Below are positions 22,429-33,029 of a stretch of DNA of 64,000 nt, piece by piece (the first letter of the stretch is position 1; the number at the start of each line of letters is the position of its first letter). The position numbers and the translations under genes are program-made. The notes beneath the pieces are model-generated. The model ran no database searches, was not told the origin of the DNA, and saw only the letters and a program-made list of their open reading frames with translations. The DNA comes from Dichetophora obliterata (Eukaryota > Arthropoda > Insecta > Diptera > Sciomyzidae): positions 17,455,319-17,519,318 of the forward strand of contig OY986439.1 of assembly GCA_963920525.1 (NCBI GenBank). The letters are read 5' to 3'.

Positions 22429-23744
22429 GGGCTAATTTCTTCACCTCCTGCTAATAATTGGAAGTCGTTCTAGGAAGAAATTTCAAAATTTTAAAAACAA
22501 TTTTGTTTCTTAACCGACTTTAGAATACGGTCGTTTGCTAAGTTAGAAGTCAGCTGCGTTAGCAGGCGATTTATCTGGAAGGCCAATGTAGGCCTTCTAT
22601 TTACACTTCGAAGGAGGATTTTTGAGTTGGAAAGCGATTTTCGACGTTTTATCTTTCATCAGCTTTAATTTTACTTCATCACCAGTCGATAATTTGCAAT
22701 AATTATGACCTCGTCTGTATAAAATCGTGTGTGGGAGGTGGAAGATTGGAAAACAGACGACGAGATTGATGGGAGGATGAAGATAAAGAAATGCTAGTGT
22801 CGGTTCGTCAGAGGTACAAAACCCACTGCAGCGAAAATTCTAGCACTCATTAATAGTGATTTGAAATTTTCCGAATTTCAAATATTGTATTGAATTGAAA
22901 TAGTGCATCCTAATAACAAAATTATGATTGTTGTTATTGGTCAATTAAAGGTCACGGTACATTCGGCCAATAATGCAATTTGTGATTTTGCTGCGGTTCT
23001 GCAAATTAGGTTCGATGAAGATTGCGATTGCTGATTTTGTTGGAGTATCTGCTTCGTCTATTTGCCGTATTTTGTCGCGGTTAGCCCAAGCAGGAAAGCC
23101 AGGAACCGAACAAGAAATGACTGAAGATACATATAAACAGTCTGTGTTTTTATTATAAAAGTAGCTGATATATTATTATTTATTTTGTTTAGCATCAACG
23201 GCATTGTACAAAATCGCAAAATTTCCACGCACTATCGGTGCAATTGCTTGTACTCACATTCGGATACAATCCCCGGGTGGCGAACATGCTGAGGTTTATT
23301 GAAACCGAAAAGGTTGGTTTTCATTCAACGTGCAAACGGTAGCGTCCGCTAATTTAAAAGTGCTTGACATAGTTACTCGTTGGCCTGGGTCAACACATGA
23401 CCAGACTATTTCTAACAATACGGTGTTGAAGCGTAAATTATAATTATTCTGTAAATTTGTGCTACAGACAAACCGTTTTTATTTTGAGTTTTATTATTAT
23501 TTTCTCTTTTTGTCAAAATCTAGTTCTAACTTTCCGTCAAAATGTGTCAAATTCTTAGAAAAATAAAATTTCCCATTGGGAAAAACTACTTCTATGTTAG
23601 CTCTAGAATTCGTCTTCCAAATCAGAAGCTATAGTGAAGAAACATAAATATTTAGCAGGAGTTCTAAAATTTTGAATCCCTTCTATATTTAGCAGTCTTC
23701 CACGATATAGCATTAGATTTAGCAGGAGGTGAAGAAACTGGCCC
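22429..23744 (+). mobile_element. PIF/Harbinger element, 1.3 kb, degenerate
   Basis: The ends GGGCTAATTTCTTCACCTCC and, reversed, GGGCCAGTTTCTTCACCTCC are inverted, both followed by TGCTAA. TAA is duplicated outside (22426-22428 and 23745-23747), the 3-bp TWA target typical of this superfamily. A HARBI1-like transposase remnant lies inside. Full-length family members are usually longer and also encode a Myb-like protein, which is absent here. Confidence 0.85.
22973..23440 (+). pseudogene. HARBI1-like (PIF/Harbinger) transposase remnant
   Basis: The first part, 22973-23158, contains ADFVGVSASSICRILSRL, the helix-turn-helix region upstream of the catalytic core. After a stop and a possible intron ending TTTAG at 23192, the second part from 23193 reads LYKIAKFPRTIGAIACTHIR, then SPGGEHAEVY, NRKGWFSFNVQTVA and RWPGSTHDQTI, the DDE core of this family. 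The first catalytic Asp, normally in a GAIDCTH-type motif, is Ala here (GCT at 23246). A TGA at 23300 interrupts the frame before NRKG. The region with the final acidic residue is not present before the 3' TIR. The copy cannot encode an active enzyme. Confidence 0.85.
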
Positions 23745-24082
23745 TAAGTCTACTTTCACGTAAAAAACCCAAAGTTGTTAAACTGAAAAACTACTTAGCT
23801 ACAGCACTTTTGAAAAACGTTCTTTTTGTGAGCTTGAACAGCAGGTCATGCTTTAATCAGCATCAAAGCGGCCAATGAATGATCTAGAATAAAAAATTTG
23901 GTTGCAAAATTACAAAATGGCAGTGTTTTTTTCAAAAATTTACCATTTTTTCCCCTAAAAAATCTGTTATAACTCAAAAAATTTAATGCCGATTTTTTCA
24001 TTCGTAAATCATTCTGATCATTAACATGTTTAGAATAACGTGCTAAAATATCAGAGCGATCGGTTAAATAAAAAATATATAA
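23745..24082. other. Spacer, nothing recognised
   Basis: Ordinary AT-rich sequence between the Harbinger relic and the SINE. Confidence 0.45.
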
Positions 24083-24412
24083 AATAAACTGGCCATTTCA
24101 GCCCTTGGAAGGACTTTGACCTAGCTTCTAATGATGAATTGTGTTGTGCGTGTTATTTAAATGTTTGATCACAAATGATCGAGAACTGGACCTAAATGTT
24201 TTATGCCGACTCCGAACGGCTTATGCTCTCAAGAAGCTTTAAATGGCAATTTTTACTCTCTGAGGTTTTCCATTGTCTGCAGAGAGGTGACGACCGAACA
24301 GAAAAATTATTTCAATTGAAAAAACTGTCTGTCTGAGCTGGAATTGAACCCGGGCTATCGCGGTTCTTTAGCTTAGGGGCCACGCACTCTACCCACTAGG
24401 CTTCGGCCGCCA
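24083..24412 (-). mobile_element. tRNA-derived SINE, family 1, full head
   Basis: Read on the minus strand, the head carries an A-box-like TAGTGGGTAGAGTGCG (complement of 24380-24398) and a B box GGTTCAATTCC (24340-24350), spaced as in tRNA-related Pol III promoters. A tRNA-unrelated body of about 250 bp follows and ends near 24083 in a T/A-rich tail. A second copy in the same orientation lies at 44597-44898. A functional tRNA is unlikely because the sequence continues as repeat body. Confidence 0.8.
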
Positions 24413-24885
24413 CGATAAAGACTTTTCTTTTAATCATGCACGCCAACTTGAAAAAAGTTGTTTTAAGAAAATCACGTTTAAAGTTAAAATACCTCGAAGC
24501 GCTTTACTATATATGCTCACACAAATTTTTTTTTTGAGAATTTCACTTTTACTCTTATATTATTAAAATCATGTTTTTTAAGGTTCATTCTAACATATTC
24601 TATAAAAAAAATTTGATCTTTAGAAAATTTGTAACTTTAGAATTCCCTTAAGAAAAAAACACAGTAAAAAATAATAATAGATTTAAATCAAACTGTTTCT
24701 ATTTTAGAAAGCAAAAAAAAAAAAAAATTATACCTTTCGAAAGATTAATTTTATATAGATGGGATTTTAATTAACATTAAATTTAGCAATTATCTAATAT
24801 AAAATAATAAGACATCTAAATATATGCCTTTGACATAGCAGTTGTGCTCACAAACCAAAAGTGAATTTTATGAGAAATATTTTTA
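24413..24885. other. AT-rich spacer
   Basis: No gene, RNA signature or repeat recognised apart from A-runs. Confidence 0.45.
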
Positions 24886-26478
24886 CATGATTTTTATTGT
24901 GAGCTATTTAGATAAAGAAAGTTTTAAAGAAGGCAACAACAACTCTGTATAGATTCAATCACACAGCAGATTAGACAGACTGTTTCGGAAGGCGCTATCC
25001 TTCCATCTTCAGTAGTCTTGATTGATTAAGCTGTAACCAACTCACTGCTTAAGTCTTATATGATTTAACACTTGGTTGAATAAATTCCTTTGTTGAGATC
25101 GCTTTTATTGCCTCGATTTTTTTTTATTGATAAAAAAATGCAAAATATTTTCATTACAATGACAATTTTTCAATACTTATAATCAAGAAACACTTTTGGG
25201 CAATATTTCTTAAATACGTTCAATTTAAAAGTTATTTTTATATTATTTTAACATTTGGTAATTCGAAATTCATCGTAGAGCAGAATGAATCCTTTGGTAA
25301 AATTGCTTAGAAAATATATAAATTTTAAATTTTTCACATCCGCTTTATAGCAAAACACTCATCCCATGTACTCCACTACGCCTTAAAATATATATTTATT
25401 TATATTTATAGACATAAATGAATGTTAAACTAGTAAAAAAATTTACTTTTGAAAAAGTTTCACTTACAATAGCGAAACGATTTGAAAATCAAAATTAAAT
25501 GTTTAGTATGCTTATTTTAACTATTGCGAAGTACTGACAACAAATGATGATTCACGGCCAAATAAGTTTAATTAATGTCAAATTAGTTAAATAATCTAAT
25601 AATTTATCGATTTCAGTCAAAATCAAGACTTATTGAAAATTTGATTATGAAAATAGGTACCTTTCAGTTAAAGCTTAGTATGCTGTAGGAACGAAAATGT
25701 TTAGGCATTTAATTCTACACGCGAAATTTTGGTGTAGACCCTTAGTAAAGATATCTTTATTATTAAGATATAGAGTCTATAACCTTTTTGTTGAAAGTGT
25801 TAGTTGAAAATTATTGTTGAATGTCAAATTTCCGCGCCAATTAAATGTACGGACATATCAAAGACAGCGAAATTTTGACATTTTAACTCTCCAATCATCG
25901 TTGTGGACTTGGCTGCATTAAACAATTTTTCGGTTTAACAGCGTACTAACCAACGAAAAAAAATGTTGCTACCTTTTCGCTGTGAAAAACGCAATGCATT
26001 TCTTACGAAAGATTTCTTTTCGCTTCTACGGCATACTTAGCATCAAACACTAGCTTTTAGCGAAGCTAAAAAACTCGTTCTATTTCTATGGTGCATTTCG
26101 AAAAACTGTCGAACACCAATTAATATTGAAATCAATAAGAAGCAACAAAAACAGATGACAACCTTGGTAGAGTTGATGGCGGTGATCTATAAAAAGCCTA
26201 CTGCTTAAAAATGTCATATGATTAAGTAGCCAATTTGAACGTTCCATTTGTTCAATATAGTTCAAATGAAAAAGTTCCAAAATGTGTGAAATCATATAAG
26301 ACTCTAAACAGTGAGTTGATCACAGCTTAATCACTGAAAAGACAACTGAAGAGGAAATGTAGCGATTTCCGAAACAGACTGTCTAGTCAGCTAAGTGATT
26401 GACTCTATACAGAAATGTTGTGATTGTTGTTGCCCTCTTAAAAACTTACTTGATCTAAAGCTCGCAATTAAATTCATG
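24886..26478. mobile_element. Non-autonomous TIR element, 1.6 kb
   Basis: The ends start CATGA on both sides, followed by inverted arms of about 200 bp: 24886-25085 against 26290-26478. Shared blocks include GGCAACAACA, ACTCTGTATAG and CTGTTTCGGAA. Related single arms occur at 31441-31691 and 47541-48075, so the family is dispersed. The interior is AT-rich with no transposase. Flanking T/A-rich sequence prevents a clear target-duplication call. Confidence 0.7.
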
Positions 26479-26590
26479 TAATTTTTAATAATTTTATATA
26501 TACAAATAATTTATTTTCTAACAATTAAATTTTCAGTCCCGGTAGACCATTCGGTTGAAATGCCAATTTAAATAATTTTTCAGTGCATTG

Positions 26591-27082
26591 CCGAGTAAAA
26601 ATAAAAACTTTTTACCAAATAGCGGCCGAACAAGGCCAAATTTTAAATATTTTTCTCGGCCGTACAAGGGTCGTTTTCAGGACTTTTTGGGCACACAGCG
26701 GCCGTACAAATTTCGTACAGTGGACGTACAGAGGCCGTCTTTTTAAATAATCTGGGCTATACAACGGGCGTATAGTGTTCATTGGCCGAATTATTCTACC
26801 AAGAGAATGAGCATATTTTTTTAAATTAACTTCAAACACAAAAAATTATTTTCATCGCCTAGTGTTGCTTGCTTTTGTTGTTACGTATACGTTTGCTGTT
26901 GACTTGGTACGTATTGCTTTGCTGTACAGCGGCAGTAGAACTTCATTTAGGCCTTGTACGGCCGTTGTTCGACCCAACTTTCGGCCACTAGGATTTTTGA
27001 TTATTTTTAGGCCATGTTCGACCTTTGTACGGCCATGCGACCCATGTTCGAACACTGATCGACCGCTAATATTTTTACTCGG
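26591..27082. mobile_element. CGGCC-rich MITE
   Basis: CCGAGTAAAAATA at 26591 and its complement ending at 27082 form the ends, with AGCGGCCGA-like blocks just inside. The body repeats CGGCC, GGCCGTACA and similar motifs many times, an island of GC-containing words in very AT-rich DNA. The frames on both strands across it are by-products of the repeats. Confidence 0.6.
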
Positions 27083-27589
27083 GTTTTTTTGATTTTGGAA
27101 AAGAAATTAAAAATTTTACATTTTCAGAAAGTTATACAAAAAAAAATATAGAATTATATTAAATCAAGGCAATAATTTATTTTGTAAAATTATCTTTTTG
27201 CAAATGATATAAGATCTTTTTTATATAGAGGCCTTATATTCAAATTTAAACAAGCCATCAAAGTGTGAAATTCTAGATATAAAATAATAAATGTCAAAAT
27301 CTTTGTAATAATATTTTTGGCGATATCGCAGGATCACCATGTACGCGCCTTTTTATTTCAAAAATAATAAAAAAAAGGACTCGCGTTCAATTAAAATAGT
27401 TTTAAGACCTGTCTAATGGGTTGCCGGTGAAGTTCGCCACTGGCGCTATCTTAAATATCCTTTTTATGCCGTTCACTAAAAAAAGTGCAGAGGCTAAAAG
27501 GGTTTAAGTCGGCAGCTATTAAAGCTCAAGACTTATTGAAAAGAAAATAGTTGGCAGCTGTTAGAGCTCAAAACTAGTTTGATTTTATT
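27083..27589. other. AT-rich spacer with a small duplication
   Basis: A GGCAGCT..TTA.AGCTCAA block is repeated at about 27512 and 27552. Otherwise no features. Confidence 0.4.
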
Positions 27590-27689
27590 TGTAACTAGCT
27601 GAAACCCGGCGCGTTGCTGCCACTCTCCCTTGTCAAACGCCCATAAAATGTTATCAGTTAAACAGCATGTCTAAATTGAGGTCAAATAC

Positions 27690-28500
27690 TGAATTCCGAG
27701 ACTGTGCGACCTATATCCACAAAGCTATTCGATATAACAATTTTGGGTTGTATAGGAAGTGCCACGCCCTATTGATCACCCCTCATAGCACTTAATCAAT
27801 GAAACTGCATGTGTACATGGAGGTTGAATACCGAATACCAAAACTGTTCGACATATAACTCCAAAACTATTCGATAACACAAATTTGGGTTGTATGGGAG
27901 GTGCCACTCCCCTTTCCCTACGCCCATAAAATTTCGCCAATGAAACTGCATGTGTAAATTGAGGTCGAATACTGAATTCCGAGGCTGAGTTACCTATAAC
28001 TCCGAAGCTATTCGATATCGCAAATTTGGGTTAAGTTGGTGGTGTCACACCTCCCAGACAAACTCTAAAAAAATTTATCAGTAAATCTGCATGCGTAAAT
28101 TTTGGTCAAATACTGAATTCCGACGCTGTGCGACCTTGAACTCCAAAGCTATTCGATATCACAAATCTTTGTTGTATGGGAGGTGCCACTCCCCCTTGAT
28201 CAACGCTCATAAAATGTAATCAATTAAATTACATGTGTACAATGAGGTCCAATACTGAATTCAAAAAATGTGCGACCTATAATCCCAAAGATTATAGGTC
28301 GCTTGATATCATTAATTTGGGTTAAATAGGAGGTTTCACGCCCCCTCTTCGTACGCCCATAAAATTTAATTAATGAAACTGCATGTATAAATTGAGGGCG
28401 AATACTGAATTCTGACGCTGTCAACCTATAACTTCAAAGCAATTCGATATCACCAATTTGGGTTAAATGAGAGGTGCCCCTCCTCCTTGTCGAACTCCGA
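27690..28500. repeat. Degenerate tandem array, 120-160-bp unit
   Basis: Six or so units can be traced by GAATTCCGA followed by GCTATTCGATATCAC and GGAGGTGCCAC. Units differ by substitutions and indels. Confidence 0.7.
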
Positions 28501-28519
28501 TAAAATTTTATCACTGAAA

Positions 28520-30241
28520 CGGTACGCTACACCTGCACAGCAAGTTTCACTATAAAAATGTGTAGAACTCCGGAATTGCCATTATTTCGAAAAAGTGGGA
28601 GTATATTTAATGCGACCACGCCCATTTTTTGTACAGTTACTGACAGTAACTATCTGAACAAAATTACTAAATCTTAGTTTTTACGATCGAAACCGTCTGA
28701 TATATATCCTTTATTTGGTTTGTGGTCGATAGCGCAAATTTGGCTTGTATGGGAGGTACCACGCCCCCTCGTCGAAACGTTACCAAACCTCACAGGAACA
28801 CTCACTATCCTCGGCAGACATTGTTCTGCCACAGACCACCTTACTGCCATATACGAAAATGTCAAGAAATGCAAAATATATTCACCATTTCCAGTATAGC
28901 TGCCGAAAGTAGCCATACGCACTAAATAACCAAATTTTAGTCTAATACGATCAAAACCATGCGAAATGTAGCATTTTTGTTGTTTTGCAAGCGGTAAAAA
29001 GGGGTGCGGGAAAATATTTCCCTTGAACCATCTCGTAATCGAAACAAATCGACTGCCCAAATTTCAGCTCAATTTAGGTTAAGACTGGCGCACTTTACTT
29101 CACTCGACGCTAACTCCCTGAAAAGTGAGTTTAACTAAAGTGGGACAGGCCTATTTTTAGTGCACTTGCCGAGAGTAATTTTTGTCCAACACGATACAAA
29201 CCGTTGAAATAAAACGTTTTCATTGGTTTGTGGGCAGTAAAAGGGGGGCGTGAAACCAATTTTTAGTATAGTTGCTGACAGTAACAGTACAAACTAAAGC
29301 AACATTTTAGCTCAATAGACCCAGTAGTCAATTTTAATAATTTCTCAAAAAGTGGGTGTGGGTGTGGCTATATAGCGATGACGCCTTTTTTTAGTTCAGT
29401 TGCCGAAAGTAGCCATACAAACTTAAGTATCACATGTTAGTCTCATACGGCCAAAACTGCTTGAAATATAGCATTTTCACTGATTTGTGGGCGCAAAAAG
29501 GGGGCGTGGAAACCAATTTTTCGTACAGTTACTGTCAGTAACTACACAAACCAAAGTACTAAATTTAAGTCTTATACGACCAAAACCGTCTGAAATAAAG
29601 CATTTTCATTTCTTTGTGGGCGGTAAAAGGGGGCGTGGAAACCCATTTTAAGCACAGTTATCGACAGTAACCGTACATACTAAATTGCAAAATTTTAGCC
29701 TTATACGACCCAAACTGACTGAAATATAACATTTTTATTGATTTGGGGGCGGTAAAAGGGGGGTGTGGCACATTTTTCCCCTCAACCATCTCGTACCTGA
29801 AACAAATCGGCTGCCAAAATTTCAGGTCAATCGGTTTAGTAGTTTTGGAGTCTATAGACATCACACAGCCAGACACACATCGTTTTGCTTTTTATATATA
29901 TAGACAATGATTTGTGGGCGGTAAAAGTGGGCGTGAAAACATTTATATATAGTGACCGCCTCTTGGAGCACCTATACAGCAAGTTTCACTGTAAAAGTGT
30001 ATAGAACTCTGGAATTGCCATGATTTCGAAAAAGTGGGCGTATTTATTTTACGACCACGCCCATTTTTTGTACAGTTACCGACAGTAACCATCTGAACAA
30101 AATTACCAAATCTTAGTTTTTTACGATTGAAACCGCCTGATATATATCCTTTTTTTGGTTTGTGATCGATGGAGCAAATTTGGCTTGTATGGGAGGTACC
30201 ACGCCCCCTTCTCCAATCGTTACCAAACCTCACAGGAACAC
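28520..30241. repeat. Direct repeat pair of about 280 bp
   Basis: 28520-28803 recurs at about 29960-30241. Both copies include GCAAGTTTCACT, GGAATTGCCAT, CGACCACGCCCATTTTTTG and CCTCACAGGAACACTC. The intervening 1.15 kb is made of the second unit type. Confidence 0.75.
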
Positions 30242-30321
30242 TCTCAAGATGTGGCTTTATTTTCTCTGAAAATTTCATAAAGATCGGTTCAGCGGTTTTG
30301 GAGTCTATACGTGATATAGCC

Positions 30322-30367
30322 ACATACCCACATACCCACATACCCACATACCCACATACCCACATAC
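30322..30367. repeat. ACATACCC microsatellite
   Basis: Nearly six copies of the 8-bp unit ACATACCC without interruption. Confidence 0.95.
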
Positions 30368-30466
30368 ATACATCCATTTTTATATATAAGATTTGTTCGT
30401 TATTTTATAGTATGCATAGCGGCATTTTGTCTTAAAACTAGTTAACAATTGTTTTTGTATTTAAAA

Positions 30467-30702
30467 AGTAAACATAATCATATGTTTTTAAATTAGTGTA
30501 AAAGTAATAGTAGAATATCGTATACATATTTGTAATTTAGTAATAGTAGTATAATGTGTGTGAGTGAGTAGACTTAGGTTATTAGAAAACGTAAACATAA
30601 TCATATGTTAAAATATTTGTGTAGGAGTGAAAGTAAAAATATAATTTCATATACTTTGTATTCAGCAATATAAGTACATGTGTGTGAATGAAATAGATAG
30701 TA
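30467..30702. repeat. Two degenerate tandem copies of about 120 bp
   Basis: GTAAACATAATCATATGTT at about 30469 and 30591 starts each unit. Both continue with AGTAATAG/AGTGAAAG-type sequence and end with GTGTGTGAGTGA or GTGTGTGAATGA. Confidence 0.65.
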
Positions 30703-31440
30703 GTGCTTAGTATGAAAAAATGTTCTTATTGTTAGAATTTTATCTTAGAATAATACAATAAAATAGATAAGGTGATACGTACCGTAAAGGTGTGTATCTG
30801 TTAAATATGTTTTATAATTGTTTGTTTTAGTATTTTATAATGTAGAAGTGTATACATTACACCTTCGATTCTTATCACTACTTCAAGTACCCTAATTTTT
30901 TTTTGTTCGAAGAAAATTACGACATTTTTTATATGGTAAGTTTTTGTGAAAATTTGTCAACTCTGTATTAAGAAAAACTCCCAAAATTTCGACAAATTTT
31001 AAAAGATACAGAAAAAAATCGATTACTTTTAAACTTTCTTTTGCTTTTAGGTCGCTTTTCTTTATAACCATAATTTTGCTGGTCTCTTTTAATAAAAGCA
31101 ACAGTTAAGTATTTTCAATTGATTAAAGTTATTTCTTGTTTTAAAAATTTTTGTGGAATATCACACATAGTGTTACTTAAATAAAATCGAAACCTTGCAA
31201 AACACAATATCTTTTAAAGAATAATTTTATTAGTGTTGTTGATTCAGTATTTACACATATGATTAAGAAAACTAAGAATATTAAAATATTTTGTGTAAAA
31301 AATTTACAACTTTACTGATTTATGTGCCAGAGGATCCAGGATTTTTTGTCAGTAGTTATAAAATTGTTGCTAAAATTTAGAGCTTTCGAAATCGTGTTTG
31401 ATGGCACAATCGTGTTTCATGATTGACCTAAAACAAGAAC
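30703..31440. other. AT-rich spacer
   Basis: No gene or structured repeat recognised. The 69-codon minus-strand frame at 30892-31101 is lysine-rich low complexity. Confidence 0.45.
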
Positions 31441-31691
31441 CTTTGCTTTAACGTCATATGATTTCAAAGAGTCTGTTCGAACAAATATCAAACCATATAA
31501 AACTTAAACAGTGGGTTAGTCACAGCATAATCACTCAAGACTACTGAAGGTGAAGCGAGTAGTGCCTTCCGAGACAGTATGTTAGTTTGCTAGTATGTTA
31601 GTTAGTATGTTAGTGTGATTTACTCTGTACAGAGTTGTTTTTGCCTTCTTCAAAATTCTCTTAATATAAAGAGCTAATAATTAAAATCATG
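31441..31691. repeat. Solo arm of the 24.9-kb TIR family
   Basis: Shares AAACAGTGGGTTAGTCACAG, TAATCACT, CTTCCGAGACAGT and TTTACTCTGTACAGAGTTG with the arms at 24886-26478. A TATGTTAGT motif is locally triplicated near 31580-31612. It ends at CATG, as the other arms do. Confidence 0.65.
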
Positions 31692-31743
31692 GAAGGTTTT
31701 TTGTTTAACAAATAAAACAATATTGAGGCAAAGGCACTAAATA

Positions 31744-33029
31744 TTGGGGGTTGGAATTAGTTTTAAAGGTTTTCTAAGAGATGGCGTAACTATCAATAGA
31801 TCGCATCGGGCACACCTGTGACTATATTCATTTCAAAGCACATTGTGTAAGCTTCATTTTTCAGTATGTGTCATTCCACTGAAGTGTAAACAACATATAT
31901 TTTTTTCTCTGTGAACATGTCGACTTTCGTTCCAACAAAACGCAATTTGCGGGAAGGTTTACTTTTTTGCTTCCATTTGAAGAAAAAAGCGGTTGAAGCA
32001 CAACGCACGCTTACTGAGGCTTACGGGGACTATGCTCCATCGATTTCTACTTGTGAGTACTGGTTCCGTCGGTTTAAAAGTGGTGATTTTGATACGGAAG
32101 ACAAAGAGCGTCCGGGCCAGCCGAAAAAGTTTGAAGATGAGGAATTGGAGGCTTTGCTCGATGAAGACCCTGTCAAACCCTTCAAGAATTGTCAGAATCA
32201 TTGGGAGTCGACTTATCAACGGTCGGCAAACGCTTGAAGGCCATGGGAATGATTCAAAAGCAAGGAAATTGGGTGCCGTACCAGTTGAAGCCGAGAGACG
32301 TTGAACGGCGATTTTGCATGTGCGAACAACTGCTTCAACGGCATAAAAGGAAGAGTTTTTTGCATCGTATTGTCACTGGCGATGAATAGTGGATCCATTA
32401 CGATAATCCTAAGCGAAAAAAATCGTGGGGACCACCCGGCCATGCATCAACATCGAGGGCCAAGCCGAATATTCATGGCGCCAAGCTTATGCTGTGTATT
32501 TGGTGGGATCAGAAGGGTGTCGTGTACTATGAGCTGCTAAAACCTAACGAAACCATCACTGGGGAACGCTACCAACAACAATTGATGCAATTGAGCCGAG
32601 CATTAAAGGTTAAACGGCCGGAATATGCCAAAAGACACGACAAAGTGGTTTTTCAACATGACAACGCACGGCCACATGTTGCAAGAACCGTCAAGGAAAC
32701 GTTGGAGGCGCTGAATTGGGATGTGCTACCCCACCCGCCTTATAGCCCAGACATAGCCCCTTCCGACTACCACCTATTCAGATCGATGACGCATGGCTTG
32801 GCTGAGCAGCGCTTCACTTCTTACGAGGATACCAAAAAATGGGTCGATTCGTGGATTGCCTCAAAAGACGAATCGTTCTTCCGGCGCGGAATCCATATGC
32901 TGCCAGAAAGATGGGTAAATGTTGTAGCTAACAATGGACAATACTTTGAATAATATACATTGTACCGTTGTTTCTAAATAAATGCTCAAAAACCGAAAAA
33001 AAACCTTTAAAATTAATTCCAACCCCCAA
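31744..33029 (+). mobile_element. Full-length mariner (mauritiana-type), inactive
   Basis: The ITRs TTGGGGGTTGGAATTA..TTTTAAAGGTTTT are inverted at the two ends with one mismatch visible, and TA is present on both sides (31742-31743 and 33030-33031). The length, 1286 bp, is the usual size of animal mariners. The single intronless transposase gene runs on the plus strand and is broken in two places. The G+C content is clearly higher than the surroundings, suggesting fairly recent arrival by the element. Confidence 0.95.
31917..32953 (+). pseudogene. Mariner transposase, one frameshift and one stop
   Basis: The start ATG is at 31917. The N-terminal part has FCFHLKKKAVEAQRTLTEAY and ERPGQPKKFEDEELEALLDE, the DNA-binding region of mauritiana-subfamily (Mos1-like) transposases. 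The frame then slips by one base between about 32168 and 32190. In the new frame come KRKSFLHRIVTGDE, with the first catalytic Asp at 32381, and an in-frame TAG at 32387 where relatives have Lys. The rest continues to LPERWVNVVANNGQYFE and stop at 32953, including VVFQHDNARPH and YSPDIAPSDYHLF, the second and third Asp of the DD34D triad. All catalytic residues remain, but the protein cannot be made whole. About 345 residues, as in the family. Confidence 0.95.

Larger units (their letters stand above)
27590..30395. repeat. Complex repeat block with internal tandem units
   Basis: The block begins with a GCTGAAACCCGGCGCGTTGC segment and ends with TTTTATATATAAGATTTG after an ACATACCC microsatellite. 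Inside, units of about 120-160 bp recur with GAATTCCGA, GCTATTCGATATCAC and TGTATGGGAGGTGCCAC. A second unit type recurs at 28960-29900 with GGGCGGTAAAAGGGGGCGTGG. The start and end motifs look like those of widely dispersed arthropod repeats; I do not assign a class. Confidence 0.65.

Noticed and set aside
24340..24412. Functional tRNA gene
   Set aside because: A and B boxes are present but the sequence continues into a SINE body and exists as a truncated copy at 44.6 kb; the same reasoning applies to 56.68-56.74 kb.
28674..30377. Minus-strand frames sharing similar peptides
   Set aside because: Similarity arises because both frames lie in the duplicated 280-bp repeat; no domain or splice support.
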